Assembly: GCA_964437425.1 (NCBI GenBank)
Contig: CAYTGO010000027.1
Location: forward strand, 1 to 39,682
Source: Scalindua sp964437425
GTDB taxonomy: Bacteria; Planctomycetota; Brocadiia; Brocadiales; Scalinduaceae
Length of the DNA stretch: 39,682 bases
Direction of reading: 5' to 3'
The notes beneath the pieces were generated by a model that worked only from the letters and a program-made list of their open reading frames with translations, searched no databases and was not told the origin of the DNA. Shown piece by piece: positions 31,101 through 39,539 of the stretch (positions are counted from its first letter, which is position 1; each line of letters opens with the position of its first letter). Both the position numbers and the translations under genes were made by a program.

Positions 31101-32361
31101 CTAATTATTTAAAATCATATTGGCCACCCTCCAACCAGAGGATACTACAGCACATATCCCCGGCCCCGGATTAGTCCAGTGCCCGGCCAGAAAAAGATTT
31201 TTGAAGGGTGTTGTGTGTGAAAGTCTATTTGACCACGTCTGGTCTACAGTAACGGCCCAGCCATAGGCTGCGCCTTTTGAGTTGAGTGTGTAACGATATA
31301 ACGTCTTCGGTGTGGCAGCGTCAATTACCTCAATATGGTCCTGGATTTCCGGTACAAATTTTTCCAGATAATTTATTGTATNNNNNNNNNNNNNNNNNNN
31401 NNNNNNNNNNNNNNNNNNNNNNNNNNNNNNNNNNNNNNNNNNNNNNNNNNNNNNNNNNNNNNNNNNNNNNNNNNNNNNNNNTGCGAAGATAAGAGTCGTC
31501 AACGCTGTTTTTGTCTAATAAAGAGAAAAATGTTTGTTTTGGATCTATGTTTGAGACAAAGATATCAGCCGGAATTTCCCCTCCTTTTTTAGTTGTAACT
31601 CCTTTTATAATATTACCATCCGTAAGCATTCCATCAACGCTAGAAGATAGCATAATGTGACCGCCATAGTCAATAAATTTTTGGGTTATCGCATCAGCGA
31701 AATTCTGGGTACCACCGACAGGGAAATAAGCTCCATCTTTTAGATAATTTACCAGCATTTGACACATCCCAATAGCTGAAACCTCATGAGGAGGGGAGCC
31801 AATGTATCCCCACTGTGCAGACAGAGTCATCTTGAGCTGCTCATCTGTAAAGAAATTGTCCAGCATTTCCTTGTAAGTAAGGTTCTGGTATTTGATGAGC
31901 ATCTTATGCGCTTCAGTGCTGAATGTAGCCCTGTATAATCTGGTAAATTCCTTAAAAAATAGTAATATTTGTTCTTTTTCTGATGGAAACCGTTCCTTGA
32001 GCAGATCCACATAATCGTCTATTTCGGCAGGTACATCAATGGAAAATGAGGGGAAATGTATGCTGTCCATCGGATCAAGCTGCTGAAAATTAATATTTAT
32101 GTCAAGCTCTTTAAGGCACCTGCCAACTACACTCCATTTTCCACACCCGCCAATATGATGAACCGCTGAATCGAAAATAAAACCTTTTCTCTTAAAAGAG
32201 GTACAATATCCGCCGGGGATACTATGTTGTTCAATAATCAGCACGCTCTTTCCCTGTTTTGCCATGAAGGTCCCGCAGATTAGACCGGCAATTCCGGCAC
32301 CCAGTACAATTACATCATACTTGGATTTTATTTCAGATTTGTTCAGGGAGAAATTACTCAT
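31101..32361 (-). CDS. CrtI/phytoene-desaturase-like FAD oxidoreductase, with assembly gap
   Basis: A flavin enzyme of the CrtI-type phytoene desaturase superfamily. The N terminus has the FAD dinucleotide-binding motif GAGIAG (residues 21-26) and IIEQHSIPGGYCTSFKRKGF, and the C terminus has the classic NLFLAGHWTNPGPGICAVVS. A 100-N gap (31382-31481) breaks the frame at about residue 294. The visible parts add up to about 390 residues while the family is usually near 490-500, so about 100 codons may be missing and the gap size is not real. No carotenoid genes (crtB, crtE) are near; the neighbours are fatty-acid genes, so the substrate is probably an ACP-bound acyl chain. It precedes the radical SAM gene. 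Confidence 0.85.
31382..31481. other. Assembly gap of 100 N inside the CrtI-like gene
   Basis: A run of exactly 100 N, a default scaffold length. Unlike the gap at 28659 the flanks share no repeat, so sequence is truly missing. Family length suggests about 300 bases. Confidence 0.8.
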
Positions 32362-32380
32362 GAAAAATGTCGCTATGAAG

Positions 32381-33613
32381 TTATGAATATTTTGAGATGA
32401 TTACGGTTGAAATGTTGCCTGTGTCGGAAAAGGAGTTGACTAGCACATTGTTTACTTCTGCTTCTCTGCTATCGTTAGGTACGCAATCCAGATTACACTC
32501 TTCATCTTTTTCCTGATAGTTTATTGTAGGAGGGATTATACCGTTATTGATTGACAATACACCGGCAACACATTGTAATGACCCTGATGCGTCAAGGCAC
32601 TCTCCTGTCATTGACTTTATAGCACTCACAGGTACTTTATCAGCGCTGTCACCAAAGTAGTCTCTAATGATTTTTGCTTCCATTTTGTCACCGGTAATAC
32701 TGGAATTTGCACATGCGGACACATAAGAAACGTCTTCTTTGTTAATCCCGGCATCTTCCATTGCCATAGAGATACTCCTTACACCTTGAGTAGTGTTAAT
32801 GTTGTCACGTGAGGTTTTGTCCGGGTTAAACGTACATCCGTACCCTTTTATCTCGGCATAGATTTTCGCATCTCTCTCCAACGCGTCTTCAAGTCTTTCT
32901 ATAACAAGTAACGCAGAAGCTTCACCAATTACAAAGCCATTACGCCTTTTGTCAAATGGTGCGGAGATCTCAGCACCATCACTGCTTCCTGACAATACTC
33001 CTGAACTGTAAGCACCCCAGAAAATATCACGGGTTAAACCATGAACTCCGCCGGCTAACACAGCTTTTCCTCTGCCCAGCTGCAGGAAATCAGAGGCGTA
33101 AATGATAGCGTCCAATCCGCTGGCAGTGCCTGTAGATATTGTAGAATTTAAACCTGTCGCATTACAGAAAATAGATACTCTGCTTGCCGGTGCATTCAAA
33201 ACAGTGTTCGGGAATGCCATGGGATTTACGAAAGTTGGTCCTTCCTGTAATCCTTCCAGGTCGAATGTGCTGATACTGTCAATACTTCCATACGTTGACC
33301 CGATTACAATTCCCGTCTCCTCGGCACCATAAGTTTCGTGAGTGATATTAGCATCTTCCATGGCAAGCTTTGCCGAAGATGATACCAGTAACGAAGTTCT
33401 GTCTATGTGTCTGATACCTTTTTTGCCCAGGTATTCCTTTGAATCGAACTCAGTAATCTCACCCGCTCTTTTGCTTTTAAATTTGTCAACATCGAACAGG
33501 GTGATATCTTTTATCCCTGAGACACCATTCGTCAAATTGGACCAGAACTCATCCTTATTCAAACCGATTGGCGACAAAACACTAATTCCTGTTATAACCA
33601 GGCGACTATCCAT
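32381..33613 (-). CDS. Degenerate FabF-like ketosynthase (KS-beta/chain-length-factor-like)
   Basis: A 410-residue protein with the full thiolase fold of FabF ketosynthases but without the catalytic residues. Aligning by motif, the Cys of 'TACASG' is T163 (STGTASG), the His of 'NAHGTST' is C301 (SACANSS) and the His of 'KSMTGH' is E338 (KSMTGE). It therefore should not condense acyl chains by itself. Family precedent is the KS-beta/chain-length factor of type II polyketide synthases, which pairs with an active KS-alpha and sets chain length. The gene upstream encodes exactly such an active ketosynthase. AAGAGG precedes the ATG. The alternative, a decayed pseudogene product, is less likely because the frame and the rest of the fold are intact. 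Confidence 0.85.
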   Translation of the reverse strand: MDSRLVITGISVLSPIGLNKDEFWSNLTNGVSGIKDITLFDVDKFKSKRAGEITEFDSKEYLGKKGIRHIDRTSLLVSSSAKLAMEDANITHETYGAEETGIVIGSTYGSIDSISTFDLEGLQEGPTFVNPMAFPNTVLNAPASRVSIFCNATGLNSTISTGTASGLDAIIYASDFLQLGRGKAVLAGGVHGLTRDIFWGAYSSGVLSGSSDGAEISAPFDKRRNGFVIGEASALLVIERLEDALERDAKIYAEIKGYGCTFNPDKTSRDNINTTQGVRSISMAMEDAGINKEDVSYVSACANSSITGDKMEAKIIRDYFGDSADKVPVSAIKSMTGECLDASGSLQCVAGVLSINNGIIPPTINYQEKDEECNLDCVPNDSREAEVNNVLVNSFSDTGNISTVIISKYS

Positions 33614-33687
33614 ATAATTTTTAACCTCTTATTATGAAAATAACTTAATAACTGAAAAAACGTTAAACGTTAACTTGATTTTTTGTA

Positions 33688-34914
33688 TTAGCCGGTAAAC
33701 CTTTTTAGTATGAGGCTGCTATTGTTACCACCAAAAGCATAAGCGTTATTCATAGCAATATCAACCTGCATTTCACGTTTAACATTGGGTACAAAATCCA
33801 GATCGCATTCAGGATCCTTTGTTTCGTGATTTATAGTTGGAGGTACAACACTCTCTTTAATGGCTAAAGCGCATGCAATTGCCTCTATGGCGCTGGCAGC
33901 TCCCATTGTATGTCCAAGCATCGACTTTATGGAACTTATCGCAAGGCCCTTCGCATGATCACCAAAGACCTTTTTGATAGATATTGTTTCCGCCTTGTCG
34001 TTAGCTACTGTTCCCGTACCATGAGCACTCATATACTGAACATCTTCGGGTTTAATTTTTGCGCTTTTCAACGCTTTTGTCATTGCAGAAGTAACACCAT
34101 TTCCCTCCGGGTGTGGAATTGTAATGTGATAACCGTCACAACTCAGCCCGTAACCCAGGATTTCGGCATAAATATTCGCACCTCTTGCCAGTGCACCTTC
34201 CATAGATTCTAACACCAGCATTCCGGCACCTTCACCAACTAACAGGCCTTTTCTGTTTTTATCAAAAGGCTGGCAAATGTCAGGTGCAATAGCATTTAAC
34301 CTGCTAAAACCGACAAACGCTACCTTAGAAAACGGATCAGAGCCGCCGGCAAGCATTATGTCCGCTCTCCCTAGTTTTATCAGGTCACATGCATATCCAA
34401 TAGCATAGTTTCCCGCTGCACATGCAGTAGGTATTATTGTGCTTGGCCCTTTAAGGCCAAATTCAATAGATATGTTAGACGGCATATTGACACAGGGATG
34501 CTGATGGAACAGACCGGGGTCTACGCTATCTTCACCTTTCTCATGTCTAATATAGTTTACTTTTTCCAGTATCTGAATTTCACCTGCAGTTGTTCCAATT
34601 GAAACACCAGTTCTTTCAGGGTCAGTATTGTTCAGGTCAACATTAGAGTCATCGATAGCCAGCTTTGCAGCAGCTATGGCAAATTGTGAACCTTTGCCAA
34701 TCTCTTGATTTGAACCATTCTTGGTGTAATCTCCATAATTGAAATCTTTGACTGTACAGCCTCTATGAACTTTAAAAGGAGAGGTGTCAAATGATGTGAT
34801 CTCAGATACACCGGATGTGCCTGAGATTAATGCATCCCAAAACAGATCCTTTGTGTTTCCAATAGGGGAGATTACACCTAAACCGGTAATTACAATTCTT
34901 TTATCTTTATCCAT
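33688..34914 (-). CDS. fabF: Beta-ketoacyl-ACP synthase II (FabF-like, active)
   Basis: A 408-residue condensing enzyme that extends acyl-ACP by two carbons. All three catalytic residues are visible: C165 in PTACAAG, H298 in SAHGTGT and H335 in KSMLGH. Length is normal for FabF (about 410). It lies between fabZ and the degenerate ketosynthase, with which it may form an alpha-beta heterodimer. As there is no ketoreductase, enoyl reductase or malonyl transferase gene in the cluster, those activities must come from elsewhere in the genome. The gene symbol is by family; the true substrate may be a special chain rather than housekeeping fatty acids. The start lacks an obvious Shine-Dalgarno. Confidence 0.9.
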   Translation of the reverse strand: MDKDKRIVITGLGVISPIGNTKDLFWDALISGTSGVSEITSFDTSPFKVHRGCTVKDFNYGDYTKNGSNQEIGKGSQFAIAAAKLAIDDSNVDLNNTDPERTGVSIGTTAGEIQILEKVNYIRHEKGEDSVDPGLFHQHPCVNMPSNISIEFGLKGPSTIIPTACAAGNYAIGYACDLIKLGRADIMLAGGSDPFSKVAFVGFSRLNAIAPDICQPFDKNRKGLLVGEGAGMLVLESMEGALARGANIYAEILGYGLSCDGYHITIPHPEGNGVTSAMTKALKSAKIKPEDVQYMSAHGTGTVANDKAETISIKKVFGDHAKGLAISSIKSMLGHTMGAASAIEAIACALAIKESVVPPTINHETKDPECDLDFVPNVKREMQVDIAMNNAYAFGGNNSSLILKRFTG

Positions 34915-34943
34915 GGTTGATTATTTTTAAAGTACTAATGCTA

Positions 34944-35393
34944 TTATCCTGTTAATGCATCTTTATCCGCAACACCAAAGCTCAAAGTTGCTTTTGTTAC
35001 AACTTTGTCTCCCACTTTTGCCACTCCCTTAACTATTGCCGCACTGGAAATGACCTTTTCAATATCTACTTCCAGAGTAAGCTGGTCACCGGGGAAAACC
35101 GGCTTTGAAAAACGTACGTTTGCGGAAGCCAACAAGAATACTTTGTCTTTGTTCTGCTCGGTATCAAAACTCTTTTTGAAGAGGATAATCGAGGCTTGCG
35201 CCAGAGCTTCTACAATGAGAACCCCAGGCATTATGGCGAAATCGGGGAAGTGTCCAACGAAGAAAGACTCATTACCGGAGATGTTTTTCAGGCAAACAAT
35301 TCTGCTCTCTTTTTGAAGCTCAGTAACTTTATCAATAAATAAGAAAGGGTATTTTTGAGGAACCAACTCTCTTACTTCCTCAAAGTTCAGCAT
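34944..35393 (-). CDS. fabZ: 3-hydroxyacyl-ACP dehydratase, FabZ type
   Basis: A 149-residue hot-dog-fold dehydratase that removes water from 3-hydroxyacyl-ACP to give trans-2-enoyl-ACP. The catalytic histidine is H48 in VGHFPDFAIMPG and the acidic partner is E62 in LIVEALAQAS. Length and N-terminal start (ELVPQKYPFLFIDKV) match FabZ. AAAGG is about ten bases before the ATG. It follows the ACP gene after 107 bases and precedes the ketosynthase pair. A cluster with a dehydratase but no enoyl reductase could produce chains that keep double bonds, which would suit later cyclisation or desaturase chemistry; that is inference. Confidence 0.9.
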   Translation of the reverse strand: MLNFEEVRELVPQKYPFLFIDKVTELQKESRIVCLKNISGNESFFVGHFPDFAIMPGVLIVEALAQASIILFKKSFDTEQNKDKVFLLASANVRFSKPVFPGDQLTLEVDIEKVISSAAIVKGVAKVGDKVVTKATLSFGVADKDALTG

Positions 35394-35500
35394 ATAAAAT
35401 AACCTTTCGTTTTATCGTATATAGTAGCCACCGCCCATCCACCTTTATCGTTTGTGGCCAGGCAAATAGATGATTAAGAAAGCGTAACAAGCTTTATCTA

Positions 35501-35752
35501 TTATCCTTCAAGTGTAGACCTGGTCATCTCAATCGTTGCATTCAATGATGTAATGTCTACGAGTTTTTCTTCCGGAATTTGAACCTTAAACTTCTTTTCT
35601 ATAAGGGCAAGAATTTCCAGTGCCAATAAGGAATCAATTTCCAGATCCTTAAAAAAATCAGCATCCCTTTTTTCCCATATTTCAGACGCATCCAGCTCGG
35701 TTACTTCAGCAACAATAGCAGTGATATCTTTCTCTAAGTTCTCTACAGACAA
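35501..35752 (-). CDS. Acyl carrier protein
   Basis: An 83-residue acyl carrier protein. The phosphopantetheine site is S41 in the motif EIDSLLALEIL. It is acidic and four-helical in pattern, as usual for ACP. The start codon is TTG, preceded by GGGAGG at ideal spacing, and there is no usable in-frame ATG. It is the first gene of the cluster (ACP, FabZ, KS, KS-like, CrtI-like, radical SAM) and is likely a dedicated carrier rather than the housekeeping ACP, which normally sits with fabD/fabG. The promoter should lie in the divergent gap before ParA; a possible -10 TATAGT is at 35787-35792 on the minus strand. Confidence 0.88.
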   Translation of the reverse strand: MSVENLEKDITAIVAEVTELDASEIWEKRDADFFKDLEIDSLLALEILALIEKKFKVQIPEEKLVDITSLNATIEMTRSTLEG

Positions 35753-36194
35753 TATCTTACCTCCCTAATAAACAACCAGAAATCTAACTATAACCCAAAA
35801 CACCAATCAAAAAGTTATTTAAACGGGTATTTATGAAGTTACTTTCTGTAAAAATTATTGATCTAAAAGTATTGATAGTATTTGATTACGATAAAATGAA
35901 AATTATCGAAAAGGGAAAAATAACAAACTTATATCAATATGTCAATAACAATCTTAGGACAATTTACATTGTTAACCGGTATGGACGATTACTGTTAGGA
36001 ATAGTATATATACATTCCAAACTGCCGGCATTTGAAACAGGTGCGAAAAACGTTGTTAATGAGTGTTTTTCTAGTATATGTGCAGTCGAGAAGAACGGCG
36101 GAATGAAGCCGCGTAAGACTTACAATAGTGTATAAGTCTCTAAGGCCACAGGACTTTCTATTATAATTGGTACCAGTTTTTTATTTAAATATAC
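35753..36194. other. Divergent intergenic region between the lipid cluster and parA
   Basis: This stretch separates the ACP gene from the parA promoter. A plus-strand frame of 100 codons (35833-36135) has no ribosome-binding site, no recognisable domain and low-complexity sequence, so I do not call it. A minus-strand TATAGT at 35787-35792 could serve the ACP operon. No terminator or RNA seen. Confidence 0.35.
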
Positions 36195-36223
36195 TTGACA
36201 ACAATACTTAGTATGGATAAACT
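36195..36223 (+). promoter_or_regulatory. Sigma-70 promoter candidate for parA
   Basis: A perfect TTGACA (36195-36200) is followed after 17 bases by TAAACT (4/6 match to the -10). Transcription would start near 36230, about 47 bases before the preferred parA start. Confidence 0.5.
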
Positions 36224-36276
36224 TTTCACTATTATCCTGATGTCTTCTACAAAAGAACAAATCAATGAAGGGCAAA

Positions 36277-37044
36277 ATGCGTAGTATTGCGTTCATAAAT
36301 CAAAAAGGCGGGGTGGGAAAAACGACTTCAACTGCAAATGTTGGAGCATGCCTGGCTGCACATGGCAAAAAGGTGCTTATCATAGACCTCGATCCTCAAG
36401 CCAACCTGAGTATTCATTTCGGTATTAATGTCCAGGGAAAAGATTCATCTATTTATGAGATTATGTGCGGTAAGAAGAGTGTTGCAGATGTACTAATAAA
36501 GACTTCTATTGCTAATCTGGATATTATCCCTTCCGACATTGACCTTGCAAGTGCAGAGGTAGAACTCGTTAACACGGTAGGGCGTGAAACAATCGTTAAG
36601 TTCTATCTTGAAGGGATGTTAGAAGATTATGATTATGTTTTAATTGACTGTCCACCGTCTTTAGGCCTTCTAACCCTGAACGCACTTACTATTGCCAACG
36701 AAATTTTTATTCCTCTTCAGACTGAGTTCTTTGCTCTGCAGGGCGTAAGTAAGCTGATACAAACTTTTGATGTTATCAAGAAACGGCTGAACAGCAAGTT
36801 AGAGATCACAGGAATAATACCTTGTATGCATGATAGCAGGACAAAGCTGGGGCAGGCAGTGCTTGATAAGATCAAAGAATATTTTTCAGATAAGGTATTT
36901 AAAACGACCATTAGAAAAAATATTAAGCTTTCAGAATCAACAAGTCACGGTGTGCCGGTTACAGTATACGCTCCGGATTCTAATGGCGCTCAAGATTACG
37001 AGACGTTAACCAAAGAGATAATGTCCATGAAGAAAAAGAAATAG
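36277..37044 (+). CDS. ParA/Soj-family ATPase
   Basis: A 255-residue cytoplasmic ATPase of the ParA/MinD superfamily, which positions DNA or protein cargo. It begins MRSIAFINQKGGVGKTT, with the deviant Walker A motif (KGGVGKTT) at residues 10-17; LIIDLDPQANLS and VLIDCPPSLGLL are the A' and Walker B motifs. I chose ATG 36277 because AAGGG lies just before it and it gives the usual Soj N terminus; ATG 36265, four codons upstream, is the alternative. There is no ParB gene and no obvious parS site in the window. The next gene encodes a membrane coiled-coil protein, so the pair may place a cargo other than the chromosome. Confidence 0.88.
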   Translation: MRSIAFINQKGGVGKTTSTANVGACLAAHGKKVLIIDLDPQANLSIHFGINVQGKDSSIYEIMCGKKSVADVLIKTSIANLDIIPSDIDLASAEVELVNTVGRETIVKFYLEGMLEDYDYVLIDCPPSLGLLTLNALTIANEIFIPLQTEFFALQGVSKLIQTFDVIKKRLNSKLEITGIIPCMHDSRTKLGQAVLDKIKEYFSDKVFKTTIRKNIKLSESTSHGVPVTVYAPDSNGAQDYETLTKEIMSMKKKK

Positions 37045-37179
37045 CATCCCTGATGGGCGATGCAAATATCCAGAGAGCGTGCTTCCCTGTAATACAATTT
37101 CAACCCGTAGATTAAACCAACAGTATTCGTTTGTAGATTATAGAATTTTGGTGATATTTGTTGCTAAAAGGAAAGATTT

Positions 37180-37664
37180 GTGGCAAAAAAAAATGTACTT
37201 GGGTCGGATCCATTTGAGTGGTTAAAGAAGGATGATAAAGAAGAGGGCACTGAAGATAAGAAGAGCGNNNNNNNNNNNNNNNNNNNNNNNNNNNNNNNNN
37301 NNNNNNNNNNNNNNNNNNNNNNNNNNNNNNNNNNNNNNNNNNNNNNNNNNNNNNNNNNNNNNNNNNNCAGAAGGAAGAAGAAGCTTTTGAAGCCAGTGAC
37401 ATATCAGAGGCAAATCGTAAAGCTGTTTTGGGTAAGGATGTCTATGCTCATCATGCCAAATCTCGTAAAGCAACACAAAAAGATAGCCCCGCAACTGCAT
37501 TTGTAATTGTATACACAGTCTTATTGCTGATTCTCGGTTTCATAGTCTATAAAGATCTGACAAAACAGATTAATAAATTGGAGACGAAGTTGGAACGTGT
37601 AGAAAAGAAGCTTGATGAGGGTGTAATAGACTACGAGGATACAACACCAGATGGTGGATGGTGA
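37180..37664 (+). CDS. Single-span membrane protein with coiled coil, interrupted by an assembly gap
   Basis: A protein starting with GTG (behind AAAAGGAAAG) as MAKKNVLGSDPFEWLKKDD and ending VIDYEDTTPDGGW. A 100-N gap (37268-37367) interrupts it; the two halves are out of frame across exactly 100 bases, so the true gap differs. The first part is acidic and Lys/Glu-rich; after the gap comes a helical stretch (ASDISEANRKAVLGKD), a membrane segment (TAFVIVYTVLLLILGFIVY) and a short coiled coil (KQINKLETKLERVEKKLDE). It follows parA after 135 bases and may be its membrane partner. Its last 34 bases overlap the convergent birA gene. Confidence 0.6.
37268..37367. other. Assembly gap of 100 N inside the membrane coiled-coil gene
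   Basis: A default-length gap. The reading frame before it (from 37180) and after it (to 37664) do not agree across 100 bases, so the length is a placeholder. Confidence 0.8.
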
Positions 37665-38455
37665 TTCATAATAGTATGTTCAACCTTGAACTTTTTCTCA
37701 CGTCCATTATCCAATAATAGTTTCAACTCTCCGATATTAGAAATTCCCAGAAAAATTCCTGTATACTCTTTATTGGCATTACGAACGTTGACCCTTCTTC
37801 CTATGTTCACACAGAACTCCTGCCATTTCTCCACAATATATTCGTAGCGTTCATCCTTTAAGATTAAGTACCATGAATCCAGGTTTTGCAGCAGTGCCTT
37901 CGCAAAATTGGTGCGATCTATAAGTGTCTCTTTTTCAATAGCAAGAGATGTTGCCGGTTGATCAATCTGTTCAGGAAGTTCATGCTTCTTTGAATTGACA
38001 TTTATTCCGATTCCTACAATATAGTCTCTTAACTGTTCGGTATGGTCCTGTGTCTCTACAATTATTCCGCCCAATTTCTTGTTATTAATTACAAGATCAT
38101 TAGGCCAGTCAATATCAACAGGTAATTTGAACATGTCCCTGATAGTTTGTACGATAGCTACTGCAGTAATAACCATCAGGAGATACGAATTCTCCGGTTG
38201 GATTACCGGCCTTAAGACAACAGTCAGTAACAAGCCTTTCCCGCTCTTGCAATACCACTCTTTCCCTGACCGTCCTCTTCCCTGGGTCTGCTCTTCAACA
38301 AAGATAGTGGTTCCCTCAATAGCACCATCTTTGAGCATCTTCTTTGCAACGTCCATTGTAGATTCGGTACGCTCAAGCGTAACTATCTCTCTGCCTATTA
38401 TATCTGTACGCAGGTTATCTTTAATCTTGTCAGCAGATAAGCGAACGTGTTTCAT
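37631..38455 (-). CDS. birA: Biotin--[acetyl-CoA-carboxylase] ligase (monofunctional)
   Basis: A 274-residue cytoplasmic enzyme that activates biotin with ATP and attaches it to the carrier domain of acetyl-CoA carboxylase. Visible motifs are the ATP/biotin loop GRGRSGKEW (59-67), WPND (117-120) and KKLGGI (126-131), plus the C-terminal SH3-like part. The N-terminal DNA-binding domain of bifunctional BirA repressors is missing, so this form does not act as a repressor. Biotinylated carboxylase makes malonyl-CoA for fatty-acid synthesis, a loose functional link to the lipid cluster nearby. The last 34 bases overlap the convergent membrane-protein gene. Confidence 0.92.
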   Translation of the reverse strand: MKHVRLSADKIKDNLRTDIIGREIVTLERTESTMDVAKKMLKDGAIEGTTIFVEEQTQGRGRSGKEWYCKSGKGLLLTVVLRPVIQPENSYLLMVITAVAIVQTIRDMFKLPVDIDWPNDLVINNKKLGGIIVETQDHTEQLRDYIVGIGINVNSKKHELPEQIDQPATSLAIEKETLIDRTNFAKALLQNLDSWYLILKDERYEYIVEKWQEFCVNIGRRVNVRNANKEYTGIFLGISNIGELKLLLDNGREKKFKVEHTIMNHHPPSGVVSS

Positions 38456-38513
38456 CTGTTTTTTGGGAAGAATTTAATTGAAAATCTGAAGATTCTGTTT
38501 TGACAGCAGAGAC

Positions 38514-39539
38514 TCATTTATGAGGCTCGATGATCACTTTTACAGACTCTTTGGCCTCGGTAACCAGCTTAAAGCCCTTTACCGCTTCTGACAGGCCTAA
38601 ACGATGAGTAATCATCTCCTGCACCGGAACACGCTGAGAACTGATCAACTCAATTGCTACCTCTATGTCAAGTGGGCTGGCGCCGTACGTTGGCACTAAG
38701 GTAACACAGTTTTTCCAGAACTCATTAAACGGTACGTTAAGAGTAGTCTCCGGACCGCCCGGTGCAAAGTAAAGGATAGTACCTGCACGGTCTACAGATT
38801 TCATAGCGGTATCTAAAGCGGAGTCTGCTCCGGCTGTTAATATCACACGATCAGCAAGCCTGTTGTTGTTCACTTTGAGTAGATGTGAAGGCAGGTCTTC
38901 ATGGGCAGAGATGACAGAATCCGCTCCAAACTTCTTTGCCATCTCCATACGAAATTCACTTATGTCAGTAGCAATTATCTTTCCGGCTCCCAGTGATTTA
39001 GCGAGTAAAATGTGAAGAAGCCCTGACATTCCACTGCCGATAACAACGACAGTCTGGCCCGGTTCAATACGAGCTACTCTCTGTCCCCGAACTACACAAG
39101 CCAATGGTTCAATGAACGTTCCATCTTCCAGTGACATATTATCAGGAAGAATAGAGATTCCTCTGTCTACATTGATTTCCGGTACACGTATATACTCAGC
39201 AAAACCGCCGGGATCAAAGTTTGTTGTGCGCAAGGAGTCGCAAACAGTGTGGTGGCCATTTAAACAGTAATGACACGTATTACAGGGAACGTGGTGCGAT
39301 ACAAAGACCCTGTCTCCCTTTTTGAACCGTTTAACATCCTCTCCTACTTCAACAATCTCACCGGTTGCTTCGTGTCCCAGTACAAGTGGTGCTTTGTGGA
39401 TACGATACCATTCCATTACGTCACTGCCGCAGATACCACAGGCCATTGATTTAAACAGTACCTCGCCTTTACCAATCTTCGGAGTTGGCATCTCTTCCAC
39501 TCTAATGTCACTGTTATTGTAATACATTGCTACGCGCAT
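38514..39539 (-). CDS. Zinc-dependent medium-chain alcohol dehydrogenase
   Basis: A 341-residue oxidoreductase of the MDR superfamily, in the threonine/sorbitol dehydrogenase group. Catalytic zinc ligands are C37 (GICGSD), H56-E57 (GHEATG) and E144 (FIEPLAC); structural zinc ligands are C86, C89, C92 and C100 (CNTCHYCLNGHHTVC). The NAD(P)-binding motif is GSGMSG (168-173). The exact substrate cannot be told from sequence; polyols or amino alcohols are typical for the subfamily. GGGATATCA precedes the ATG. It lies 58 bases upstream of birA on the same strand and could share a transcript with it. Confidence 0.88.
   Translation of the reverse strand: MRVAMYYNNSDIRVEEMPTPKIGKGEVLFKSMACGICGSDVMEWYRIHKAPLVLGHEATGEIVEVGEDVKRFKKGDRVFVSHHVPCNTCHYCLNGHHTVCDSLRTTNFDPGGFAEYIRVPEINVDRGISILPDNMSLEDGTFIEPLACVVRGQRVARIEPGQTVVVIGSGMSGLLHILLAKSLGAGKIIATDISEFRMEMAKKFGADSVISAHEDLPSHLLKVNNNRLADRVILTAGADSALDTAMKSVDRAGTILYFAPGGPETTLNVPFNEFWKNCVTLVPTYGASPLDIEVAIELISSQRVPVQEMITHRLGLSEAVKGFKLVTEAKESVKVIIEPHK

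Noticed and set aside
32381..33613. Degenerate ketosynthase considered as a pseudogene
   Set aside because: The frame is full length, has a ribosome-binding site and keeps the fold motifs; the loss is confined to catalytic positions, as in chain-length factors.
35833..36135. A 100-codon plus-strand frame between the ACP gene and parA
   Set aside because: No Shine-Dalgarno, no recognisable domain, low-complexity Ile/Lys/Asn-rich sequence of the kind AT-rich spacers produce by chance.
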